From Ilumatobacteraceae bacterium (GTDB lineage: Bacteria > Actinomycetota > Acidimicrobiia > Acidimicrobiales > Ilumatobacteraceae): 15,061 nucleotides of DNA. Below are positions 6,910 to 13,671 of this stretch, piece after piece. Each line of letters starts with the position of its first letter. Positions within the stretch are counted from its first letter, which is position 1. The notes beneath the pieces were generated by a model that saw only the letters and a program-made list of their open reading frames with translations, was not told the DNA's origin and did no database searches. A program made the translations under genes and the position numbers. The DNA is taken from contig JAOBWK010000091.1 of the NCBI GenBank assembly GCA_025463305.1, forward strand, positions 1 to 15,061, read 5' to 3'.

Positions 6910-7833
6910 TCAGCGGCGAGGCTGGGGCCAGCTGCCGTCTTCGCCGTCCATGCCGGCGGCGCGGCGGGCGCGGCTGACGAGATCGGCGACGATCGGCCCG
7001 AGCTTGGTGGGATCCTCTTCGGGCGCGACGCGGGGTCCGCGGTGCCAGCCCTCGGCGATGGCCAACGTCTGACCGCTCGCCTCGAACACCTGGCCGGTGA
7101 CGCCGGCGGACTCCATCGACGCGAGCCACGTCACGATCGGAGCGATCCAACGCGGCGAGCGCATCTCGCGCTCCTCGTCGGTCTCCGGCGCCGGCCCGAG
7201 GCCCTCGGTCATCCGGGTCAGCGCCACCGGGGCGACGGCATTGACCGTGACGCCGTAGCGCACCAATTCGAGCGCGGCGATGTTCGTGAACGCCGCGATG
7301 CCGGCCTTGGCCGCGCCGTAGTTCGTCTGGCCGGGGTTGCCGTAGATGCCGGACACGGACGTGGTGTTGATGATGCGCCCGTCGGTGGGCTTGCCGGCCT
7401 TGCTGCGCTCGCGCCAGTAGGCGGCGGCCCAACGACTGGGACCGAACGTGCCCTTGAGGTGGACGGCGATGACCGCGTCCCACTCCTCCTCGGTCATGTT
7501 GATCAGCACGCGGTCGCGTAGGATGCCCGCGTTGTTGACGACGACGTGGAGATCGCCGAACGCCTCGACCGCGGTGTTGATCAGGTTCTGGGCACCTTCC
7601 CACGAGGCGACGTTGTCGCCGTTGGCGACGGCCTCGCCGCCCATGCCCTCGATCTCGGCGACGACCTGCTGGGCGGGCGACTTGTCGCCGCCGGAGCCGT
7701 CGACGTTGCCGCCGAGGTCGTTGACCACGACCTTGGCGCCCTGGCTGGCCAGGCTCAGCGCGTGCTCGCGCCCGATGCCACGTCCGGCTCCCGTGACGAT
7801 GGCGACGCGGCCCTCACACAGACGATTGCTCAT
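6910..7833 (-). CDS. SDR (3R)-hydroxyacyl-CoA dehydrogenase (MFE-2/Hsd4A-like)
   Basis: Short-chain dehydrogenase of 307 residues with all classical motifs: TGAGRGIG (14-21), NDLGG (39-43), NNAG (100-103), catalytic Ser159 and YGAAK with Tyr172 and Lys176. The NDLGG element and the insert that follows are typical of the dehydrogenase domain of peroxisomal MFE-2 and of mycobacterial Hsd4A-like enzymes. These oxidise (3R)-hydroxyacyl-CoA with NAD. An Arg-rich tail beyond about 265 extends the standard fold. The next gene encodes the matching hydratase, so together they give two successive steps of beta-oxidation. The start at 7833 has AGGGGAT 7 bases upstream. A different SDR substrate cannot be excluded. 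Confidence 0.92.
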   Translation of the reverse strand: MSNRLCEGRVAIVTGAGRGIGREHALSLASQGAKVVVNDLGGNVDGSGGDKSPAQQVVAEIEGMGGEAVANGDNVASWEGAQNLINTAVEAFGDLHVVVNNAGILRDRVLINMTEEEWDAVIAVHLKGTFGPSRWAAAYWRERSKAGKPTDGRIINTTSVSGIYGNPGQTNYGAAKAGIAAFTNIAALELVRYGVTVNAVAPVALTRMTEGLGPAPETDEEREMRSPRWIAPIVTWLASMESAGVTGQVFEASGQTLAIAEGWHRGPRVAPEEDPTKLGPIVADLVSRARRAAGMDGEDGSWPQPRR

Positions 7834-7883
7834 GTTCGATCCCCTTTGATCGCTGGTCGGTGCCCTCGGGGCATCACGCGGTC

Positions 7884-7889
7884 ATCATA
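7884..7889 (-). promoter_or_regulatory. Candidate -10 of the SDR-MaoC operon
   Basis: TATGAT on the minus strand matches the -10 consensus well. It would give a leader of about 44 bases containing the Shine-Dalgarno. It overlaps, by two bases, the candidate -10 of the divergent amidase gene (7888-7893). No clear -35 is visible. Confidence 0.45.
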
Positions 7890-7893
7890 AAGT
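7888..7893 (+). promoter_or_regulatory. Candidate -10 of the amidase gene, leaderless layout
   Basis: TAAAGT (TANNNT) is followed by 6 bases and then the GTG start at 7900. There is no Shine-Dalgarno, so the transcript probably begins at or within a base of the start codon. Confidence 0.45.
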
Positions 7894-7899
7894 GACCCT

Positions 7900-8700
7900 G
7901 TGTGCGACTCCCACTTCACCCGCCGTGAGGCCCTGGTCACGACCGGGCTCGCCGCGGCGGCAGCGGTCGTCGCCGGTCGGGTGATCGGCGCCGGCACCGC
8001 CGTCGCCGCCGTCGCCGCCGGGACGCCGGTGCTGCCGGTGCAGGTCCGGCCGGGGCTGTTCGTGTTGCCGCGCGATTCGTGGGGCGCCGACCTGCCGGCG
8101 CGCGGCGCGATCGCGCCGGAGACCGTGCAGTTCCTGCTCGTGCACCACACCGCATCGTCGAACTCGTACGGCGCCGGCGGCGCGCCAGGCGTGCTCCGAT
8201 CGGTGTTCGCCTATCACACCAGTTCGGCCAAGGGCTGGCCGGACGTCTGCTACGAGTTCTTCGTCGATCACGACGGGATCGTCTACGAGGGCCGCACGGG
8301 CGCGCTCGCCGGTCCGGTGCGCGCCGATGCCACCGGGGGCAGCCAGGGGTTCGCCCAGCTCGTCTGCCTGATCGGCGACTTCTCCGACACCGAGCCGACC
8401 GACGCGATGATGGGCTCGCTCACCAGGGTCCTCGCCTGGCTGGCCGATCGCTACTCGATCGACACGTCGCCGGGCGCCACCACCAGCTTCGTCTCACGCG
8501 GCTCGCAGCGGTACGCCGCGGGAGCGACCGTGACGACCCCGACGATCGCCGGCCACCGCGACATGTCGTACACCGAGTGCCCCGGCGACCACGTCTACAT
8601 CCGCATCGTCGACGGCCTGCGCGATCAGGTGCACGCCCAGCGCACCGCCTGGAGCGGTGCGCTCTACCAGGCCGATCGACTGGGCCCGACGACACCCTGA
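7900..8700 (+). CDS. Tat-exported PGRP-type N-acetylmuramoyl-L-alanine amidase
   Basis: Predicted zinc amidase that cuts the bond between N-acetylmuramic acid and L-alanine in peptidoglycan, outside the membrane. The N-terminus has a short twin-arginine signal: FTRREAL with R8-R9, an Ala/Val-rich stretch to about 40, and a possible cleavage site near VAAVAA-GTP. The PGRP/amidase_2 domain covers about 55-245. Expected active-site residues are His82 in LLVHHTAS, Tyr118 in CYEFFVDHDG, and His219, Thr225 and Cys227 in GHRDMSYTECPGD. They match the zinc ligands and catalytic residues of amidase-active PGRPs. No separate cell-wall-binding domain is visible in 266 residues. It starts with GTG without Shine-Dalgarno, next to a TANNNT element. 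It is divergent from the SDR operon with a 66-base gap. Confidence 0.9.
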   Translation: MCDSHFTRREALVTTGLAAAAAVVAGRVIGAGTAVAAVAAGTPVLPVQVRPGLFVLPRDSWGADLPARGAIAPETVQFLLVHHTASSNSYGAGGAPGVLRSVFAYHTSSAKGWPDVCYEFFVDHDGIVYEGRTGALAGPVRADATGGSQGFAQLVCLIGDFSDTEPTDAMMGSLTRVLAWLADRYSIDTSPGATTSFVSRGSQRYAAGATVTTPTIAGHRDMSYTECPGDHVYIRIVDGLRDQVHAQRTAWSGALYQADRLGPTTP

Positions 8701-8716
8701 CGGAGGCGGAGGGACG

Positions 8717-8752
8717 ACGGGCAGCGGGACGCGGGCTGGACCGACTGCCCGT
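8717..8752 (+). other. Inverted repeat downstream of the amidase gene
   Basis: ACGGGCAG (8717-8724) and CTGCCCGT (8745-8752) pair perfectly around a 20-base G-rich loop, starting 17 bases after the amidase stop. No U-tract follows. It may help end or stabilise the amidase transcript. Confidence 0.35.
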
Positions 8753-8765
8753 GGCGACGCGGCCG

Positions 8766-8771
8766 TAGCCT
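8766..8771 (+). promoter_or_regulatory. Candidate -10 of the flavoprotein gene, leaderless layout
   Basis: TAGCCT (TANNNT) is followed by exactly 7 bases and the GTG at 8779. No Shine-Dalgarno precedes the GTG. This is the expected arrangement of an actinobacterial leaderless mRNA; a -35 is not evident. Confidence 0.5.
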
Positions 8772-8778
8772 GCCTGGC

Positions 8779-10074
8779 GTGCCCGCCGAGCCCGCCATCG
8801 TCGACCCCGTTGCCGGCCGCGCTGTCGACCGGGTCACCGACGTGCTCGTCATCGGCGCCGGACCGGCCGGGTCCGCGGCCGCCCGCGTGCTGGCGAGCGC
8901 CGGTCGCGACGTCACGATCGTCGACAAGGCCACGTTCCCACGCGACAAGTGCTGCGGTGACGGGCTCACCACGCTCGGGCTGCGCGAGCTGGAGACCATC
9001 GGCTTCGACCCGGGCGACGTCCCGAGCTGGACGGCAGTGGATGCCGCCTGGCTCCGCTCGCCGTCGGGCCGCGAGGTGCGGTTGCCGCTGGAGGGCGTCG
9101 GCCAGTTCGCCGCCGTCACGCCGCGCCTCGAGCTGGACGACGCGCTGCTCCGCCACGCCGCGGCCGCCGGGGCCACGGTGCTCGACGGGCACGGGTTCGC
9201 CCGCTTCGTCGACGACAACGTCGACGACGCAGTCGAGCCGGACTCCGTCGCGGTCGAGATCGACGGCATCGGCATCGTCAGCGCCCGGTACGTCGTCGCC
9301 GCCGACGGCATGTGGTCGCCGGTCCGCAAGGCGATGGGTCTCGCCACGCCGGGCTACCTCGGCGAGTGGCACGGCTTCCGCCAGTACGCGTCCGGTGTCA
9401 CCGGACCGGCCAAGGACCGCCTGTACGTGTGGTTCGACGCCGATCTGATCCCCGGCTACGCGTGGTCGTTCCCGCTGCCAGACGGCCGCGTCAACATCGG
9501 CTTCGGGCTGCTCCGCGACGGCCGCCGCAAGGTGCAGGACATGAAGACGATCTGGCCGGACCTGCTCCAGCGGCCGCACATCCGCGAGGCCCTCGGACCT
9601 CACGCCGTCATGGAGGATCGCCACACGGCGTGGCCGATCCCGGCGCGCATCGACACCGCGACGCTGGCCGCCGGCCGGGTTCTCTTCGTCGGCGATGCCG
9701 CCACCGCCACGGATGCCCTGACGGGTGAGGGCATCGGCCAGGCGTTGCTCACCGGTCGCCTCGCGGCCGAGGCGATCCTCGCCGGTGGCGGGCTCGACGC
9801 CGCCACGGTGCGCACGCACTACGAGCACCACGTCGCCGAGCACCTCGTCGCCGATCACCGGATGTCCGTGGCGCTCAGCCGCGTCCTGGCCAGCGAACGC
9901 GGTGCCCGCGGTGCCGTGCGAGTCGTCGACGTCAACGCCTGGACGCGCCGCAACTTCGCGCGCTGGATGTTCGAGGACGAGCCCCGCGCCGTCGCGCTCA
10001 CGCCGTCGCGATGGCACCGGGCGATGTTCCGTCGCGCCGGCGCGTACGCGGGTCGCACGCCTACGGTGCGCTGA
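8779..10074 (+). CDS. Geranylgeranyl reductase family FAD-dependent oxidoreductase
   Basis: Flavoprotein of 431 residues in the geranylgeranyl/menaquinone reductase branch of the PHBH fold. Such enzymes saturate isoprenoid double bonds, for example in the menaquinone tail (MenJ) or in lipids. FAD-binding motifs are the N-terminal DVLVIGAGPAGSAAA (21-35, GxGxxG), an acidic end to the second strand (IVDK, 47-50), YVVAADG (171-177) and VLFVGDAATATDALTGEGIG (301-320). The family signatures FPRDKCCGDGLT (53-64) and PGYAWSFPLPDGRVNIG (225-241) support the assignment. The cytoplasmic enzyme could act on a membrane-bound polyprenyl substrate, but no membrane helix is visible. No menaquinone gene lies nearby, so the substrate is open. 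The GTG start rests on the adjacent -10 and on loss of similarity upstream. Confidence 0.88.
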   Translation: MPAEPAIVDPVAGRAVDRVTDVLVIGAGPAGSAAARVLASAGRDVTIVDKATFPRDKCCGDGLTTLGLRELETIGFDPGDVPSWTAVDAAWLRSPSGREVRLPLEGVGQFAAVTPRLELDDALLRHAAAAGATVLDGHGFARFVDDNVDDAVEPDSVAVEIDGIGIVSARYVVAADGMWSPVRKAMGLATPGYLGEWHGFRQYASGVTGPAKDRLYVWFDADLIPGYAWSFPLPDGRVNIGFGLLRDGRRKVQDMKTIWPDLLQRPHIREALGPHAVMEDRHTAWPIPARIDTATLAAGRVLFVGDAATATDALTGEGIGQALLTGRLAAEAILAGGGLDAATVRTHYEHHVAEHLVADHRMSVALSRVLASERGARGAVRVVDVNAWTRRNFARWMFEDEPRAVALTPSRWHRAMFRRAGAYAGRTPTVR

Positions 10075-10080
10075 CGCACC
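10065..10080 (+). other. Small hairpin over the flavoprotein stop codon
   Basis: GGTGCG (10065-10070) and CGCACC (10075-10080) pair around CTGA, which contains the TGA stop. No U-tract follows. It is a possible weak transcript end just before the next promoter. Confidence 0.3.
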
Positions 10081-10086
10081 CGGGGG

Positions 10087-10092
10087 TACGGT
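10087..10092 (+). promoter_or_regulatory. Candidate -10 of the four-gene operon, leaderless layout
   Basis: TACGGT (TANNNT) lies exactly 7 bases before the ATG at 10100, with no Shine-Dalgarno. This suggests the operon has its own promoter in the 25-base gap rather than depending on the gene upstream. Confidence 0.5.
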
Positions 10093-10099
10093 GCAGCAC

Positions 10100-11065
10100 A
10101 TGCACACGAGACTCACCGAGCTGTTGGAGATCGAGCACCCGGTCATGCTGGCGGGCATGGGTGGCGTCAGCTACCACGCCCTCGTCGCTGCGGTGAGCGC
10201 GGCGGGCGGCATCGGCACGCTCGGCGCGTCGACGATGCGCCCGGGACAGCTGCCCGAGGAGATGGCCCTCGTCCGCGCCGCCACCGACAAGCCGTTCGGC
10301 GTGGATCTGCTCACCGCCGTCGCCGGCCAGGTCGAGTCCGGCATCCAGGAGATCATCGACGGCGGGGCGCGCATCTTCGTCGCCGGGTTGGGCGTTCCCC
10401 GCGAGGTCGTCGACCTCCTCCACTCGCACAACATCCTCGTCGGCAGCATGTGCGGCAAGGTCCGCCACGCCGCTGCCGCGGTGGCCAGCGGATGCGACTT
10501 CGTCGTGGCCCAGGGCACCGAGGCCGGCGGCCACACGGGTCTCGTGGCGACGATGGCGCTCGTCCCCCAGGTTGTCGACGAGGTGGGCGACAAGGTGCCC
10601 GTGGTCGCCGCAGGCGGGCTGTTCGACGGCCGCGGCCTGGCCGCCGCGCTGGCCCTCGGCGCCGACGGTGTGTGGATCGGCACTCGCTTCATCGCCACCC
10701 CCGAAGCCCAGGCCGTCAACGGCTACAAGGACGCACTGCTGCGCATCGCCGAGGACGGCACGGTGATCAGCAAGAGCTACTCCGGCAAGACCTGCCGGGT
10801 GGTGCGCAACGAATGGACGAACCACTTCGAGCAGCATCCGGAGGAGCTCAAGCCGTTCCCCCAGCAGCTCATCGCGTCGCACCAGGCCGGCGTCAACCAC
10901 CTCGGCTACCCCGACGGCACCGAGGTGCCCGAGGACAAGGAGTTCATGCCGGCCGGGCAGGGCGTCGGCGCGATCCACGAGCTGATCCCCGCCGGCGACA
11001 TCGTGCGGTCGATGGTGGCCGAGGCCGAAGCCGTGATCGAGCGCCTCTCGGCGGCGCGGGCATGA
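10100..11065 (+). CDS. Nitronate monooxygenase family FMN-dependent oxidoreductase
   Basis: TIM-barrel flavoprotein of 321 residues in the nitronate monooxygenase (2-nitropropane dioxygenase-like) family. Characterised members oxidise alkyl nitronates such as propionate 3-nitronate, but many relatives have unknown substrates. Visible motifs are the N-terminal EHPVMLAGMGGVS (12-24), AQGTEAGGHTG (137-147) with the family's conserved His145, and the FMN-phosphate segment AAGGLFDGRG (170-179) plus GADGVWIGTRF (187-197). I chose ATG 10100 because it follows a TANNNT -10 by 7 bases; GTG 10091, three codons earlier, would overlap that element. The stop overlaps the next start (ATGA), making it the first gene of a four-gene operon. 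Family is confident; the reaction in this context is not. Confidence 0.9.
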   Translation: MHTRLTELLEIEHPVMLAGMGGVSYHALVAAVSAAGGIGTLGASTMRPGQLPEEMALVRAATDKPFGVDLLTAVAGQVESGIQEIIDGGARIFVAGLGVPREVVDLLHSHNILVGSMCGKVRHAAAAVASGCDFVVAQGTEAGGHTGLVATMALVPQVVDEVGDKVPVVAAGGLFDGRGLAAALALGADGVWIGTRFIATPEAQAVNGYKDALLRIAEDGTVISKSYSGKTCRVVRNEWTNHFEQHPEELKPFPQQLIASHQAGVNHLGYPDGTEVPEDKEFMPAGQGVGAIHELIPAGDIVRSMVAEAEAVIERLSAARA

Positions 11066-12495
11066 GCACCGCTTCACCCGCCCGCACCGAGTCGCAGGAC
11101 CTGATCGAGCGGATCTGGACCCACCACATCGAGCCCGCGCTGCACGAGTACATCACCATCCCCAACGTGTCGGAGGCGTACGACGCCGACTGGCGCGCCC
11201 ACGGGCACATGCAGCGCGCCGTCGACCTGGTGAGCCGATGGTGCGCGGCGCGGCCGATCGCCGGTCTGGCCCTGTCCGTCAACGACCTGCCCGACCGCAC
11301 GCCGCTGATCGTGATCGACATCCCCGCCTTCAACGGTGGCTCCGACGACGATCCGGTCCTGCTGTACGGGCACCTCGACAAGCAGCCGGAGATGGTCGGC
11401 TGGCGCGACGGCCTCGGGCCCTGGACGCCCGTGGTGGAGAACGGTCGGCTGTACGGGCGCGGCGGTGGCGACGACGGTTACGCGGCGTTCGCATCGCTCG
11501 CCGCGATCGAGGTCGCCCAGGCCACCGGCATGGCGCACAACCGCTGCGTCGTGCTGATCGAAGCGAGCGAGGAGAGCGGCAGCCCCGACCTCCCGGCCCA
11601 CCTCGTGTCGCTGCGCGGCCGCATCGGCACGCCGTCGCTCGTGCTCTGCCTCGACAGCGGCTGCCTCGACTACGACCGGCTCTGGGTCACCACCTCGCTG
11701 CGCGGCCTCGCGGCGTGCACCGTCACCGTGCAGATCCTCACCGAGGGCGTGCACTCGGGCGAGGCGAGCAGCATCGTGCCGTCGTCGTTCCGGATCATCC
11801 GCCAGCTGCTCGACCGGCTCGAGGACTCGGCGACCGGCGACGTGCTGCTGCCCGAGCTGCACGTCGAGATCCCGGCCGACCGCACCGCCCAGGCCGCGGC
11901 CACCGCTGCCGAGTTCCCCGAACCGATCTCGACCCACTTCCCGTTCGTGCCCGGCGCGACGCCGATGGTCACCGACGCCGCCGAGCAGCTGATCGCGCAC
12001 ACCTGGCGGCCGAGCCTCAGCGTCACCGGTGTGGCCGGGATCCCCGATGTCGCGATCGCCGGCAACGTGCTGCGCCCGTACACCAGCCTCCACCTCAGCT
12101 TCCGGCTGCCGCCGACGTGCGACAGCGGCACCGCGATGCGGGCCATCTCGTCGGCGCTCACCGCGGCGTCTCCCTACGGAGCGCGGGTCACGGTGACCGA
12201 TCTCACCGACGGCCCCGGATGGAACGCGCCGCCGTTCGCGCCGTGGCTCGACCAGGCCTTGGAGGACGCGTCGAACGAGTACTTCGGTCGGCCCTCGCGG
12301 GCCTTCGGCGAGGGTGGCACCATCCCGTTCATGGGCATGCTCGGCAAGATGTTCCCCGAGGCCCAGTTCGTCATCACCGGCGTGCTCGGGCCGGGCAGCA
12401 ACGCCCATGGCCCGAACGAGTTCCTCGATCTCGCCGCGGCCCGCAAGGTCACCGGCTGCCTGGCCCGGATCCTGGCCTCACACGCCGGACGCTGA
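11062..12495 (+). CDS. M20 family metallopeptidase (carnosinase/CNDP-like)
   Basis: Di-zinc hydrolase of 477 residues, the length of M20 dipeptidases of the carnosinase type with a lid/dimerisation insert. The metal and catalytic residues are present: His104 and Asp106 in YGHLDKQPE, Asp137 in GRGGGDD, Glu170-Glu171 in EASEESGSPDL, Asp198 in CLDSGCLD, and His449 in SNAHGPNEF. GVHSG (229-233) marks the dimerisation domain, whose His231 reaches the partner's active site in relatives. GRGGGDDGY differs from the usual GRGxxDDKG by lacking the lysine. It probably hydrolyses a dipeptide or N-acyl amino acid in the cytoplasm; no signal peptide is visible. It overlaps the monooxygenase gene by 4 bases (ATGA), implying coupled translation. 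The M20 call is firm, the substrate unknown. Confidence 0.93.
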   Translation: MSTASPARTESQDLIERIWTHHIEPALHEYITIPNVSEAYDADWRAHGHMQRAVDLVSRWCAARPIAGLALSVNDLPDRTPLIVIDIPAFNGGSDDDPVLLYGHLDKQPEMVGWRDGLGPWTPVVENGRLYGRGGGDDGYAAFASLAAIEVAQATGMAHNRCVVLIEASEESGSPDLPAHLVSLRGRIGTPSLVLCLDSGCLDYDRLWVTTSLRGLAACTVTVQILTEGVHSGEASSIVPSSFRIIRQLLDRLEDSATGDVLLPELHVEIPADRTAQAAATAAEFPEPISTHFPFVPGATPMVTDAAEQLIAHTWRPSLSVTGVAGIPDVAIAGNVLRPYTSLHLSFRLPPTCDSGTAMRAISSALTAASPYGARVTVTDLTDGPGWNAPPFAPWLDQALEDASNEYFGRPSRAFGEGGTIPFMGMLGKMFPEAQFVITGVLGPGSNAHGPNEFLDLAAARKVTGCLARILASHAGR

Positions 12496-12503
12496 GCCAT
12501 GGC

Positions 12504-12510
12504 GGAGGAG
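12504..12510 (+). promoter_or_regulatory. Shine-Dalgarno deciding the DUF1214-like start
   Basis: GGAGGAG lies 6 bases before the ATG at 12517. It falls inside the reading frame if the upstream ATG at 12499 is used, which favours 12517 as the true start. Confidence 0.65.
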
Positions 12511-12516
12511 ACGGCG

Positions 12517-13671
12517 ATGGGCGACACAGCGGACCTCGTGGCATGGCGCGACTTCTGCCGGCAGCTGGAGGCGCTCGGCGAGCGGATCTGTGCCGACGAC
12601 TTCCCCGCGTCGCCACGCGAGCGCGCCGAGGGCTTCCGCCACATCCTGCGCCAGCTGAACTTCGCGTCGCAGTGGGCGATGGAGTTCGGTGATCCCGACT
12701 TCCCGGCGTTCGTGCGCACCACGGACGATGCCGTCATGTTCGGTGGACCGAGCGCCGACAACCGCAACGTGCGCGCCCGGGTCGACGGCAACGGCACGTA
12801 CCGGATCAGCGGGCGGATCGGCTCGGCACTCGACGTGCTGTTCACCGCGACCGGCGGCGACATGGCGCTCGGCCAGACCAGCGTCAGCCACGAGGTGTCG
12901 GCGAGCGAGCTCACGGTCGCAGCCGATGGCTCGTTCGAGCTGATCGTCAGCGGCCGCGAACATCCCGGCAACTGGCTCCCGATGGCGCCCGAGACGCGCC
13001 GCATCCAGGTGCGCCAGATCTTCACCGACTGGTCGGGGCAGGAGCCCGGCTGGTTCGACATCGAGCGCCTCGATCGCGCCCAGCCCTACCCGACGCCGCT
13101 CGACGCGGACGCGATGGCACGGATGATCGGCGAGGCCGGCCGCTGGGTGACCACCTCGACCACCTACTGGAACGACTACCAACGGAAGATCCTCGATCGG
13201 CTCGCGCCGAACACCATCGAGGCCCCGCAGCCGCAGGAGGGTGGCGGGCTGAGCATCCGCTACGGGTTCGGTCGCTGGCAGCTCCGGCCCGATCAGGCGC
13301 TGCACGTCACCTTCGCCCCGCCTCGGGCGCGCTACTGGTCGCTGCAGCCGTACAACCTCGGCTGGTTCGAGGTGCTCGACTACCGCAACCGCCAGACCAC
13401 GCTGAACAACGCCCAGGCGCTGCAGGACGACGACGGACTGATCCGGATCACGATCTCCGCCACCGACCCCGGCGTGCCGAACTGGATCGACACGGCCGGC
13501 CACGCCGACGGACACCTCATCTTCCGCTGGATCTGGGCCGAGGCCGCTGAGTCCGTGGCGCCCGAGTGCGTGGTGGCCGACGTGTCGGCGATCGCCGTCG
13601 ATCCACCCGTCGACCGCGCGGCCGCGGTGCGCCGCCGGCGGATCAGCGTCGCCAAGCGGCACCGCCGATGA
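12517..13671 (+). CDS. DUF1214-like protein of unknown function
   Basis: Cytoplasmic-looking protein of 384 residues without signal peptide or membrane segment. Two motifs resemble DUF1214 proteins: GNWLPMAPETR (151-161) and GVPNWIDTAGHADG (319-332), the latter followed by a Phe-Arg-Trp strand. The function of this domain is not established. In actinobacteria such proteins often occur beside sulfotransferases and lipid-metabolism genes, as here. The C-terminus is strongly basic (RRRRISVAKRHRR). I chose ATG 12517 over ATG 12499 because of the excellent GGAGGAG 6 bases upstream. The gene follows the M20 gene by 21 bases, and its stop overlaps the sulfotransferase start (ATGA). The DUF assignment is by motif memory and moderately sure. 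Confidence 0.78.
   Translation: MGDTADLVAWRDFCRQLEALGERICADDFPASPRERAEGFRHILRQLNFASQWAMEFGDPDFPAFVRTTDDAVMFGGPSADNRNVRARVDGNGTYRISGRIGSALDVLFTATGGDMALGQTSVSHEVSASELTVAADGSFELIVSGREHPGNWLPMAPETRRIQVRQIFTDWSGQEPGWFDIERLDRAQPYPTPLDADAMARMIGEAGRWVTTSTTYWNDYQRKILDRLAPNTIEAPQPQEGGGLSIRYGFGRWQLRPDQALHVTFAPPRARYWSLQPYNLGWFEVLDYRNRQTTLNNAQALQDDDGLIRITISATDPGVPNWIDTAGHADGHLIFRWIWAEAAESVAPECVVADVSAIAVDPPVDRAAAVRRRRISVAKRHRR

Noticed and set aside
8494..10158. 554-codon minus-strand open frame
   Set aside because: Spans three plus-strand genes antisense, is low complexity, and has no motif.
10450..11061. Upstream extension of the M20 reading frame
   Set aside because: The frame is open but Arg-rich and overlaps the monooxygenase gene; M20 similarity begins after the ATG at 11062.
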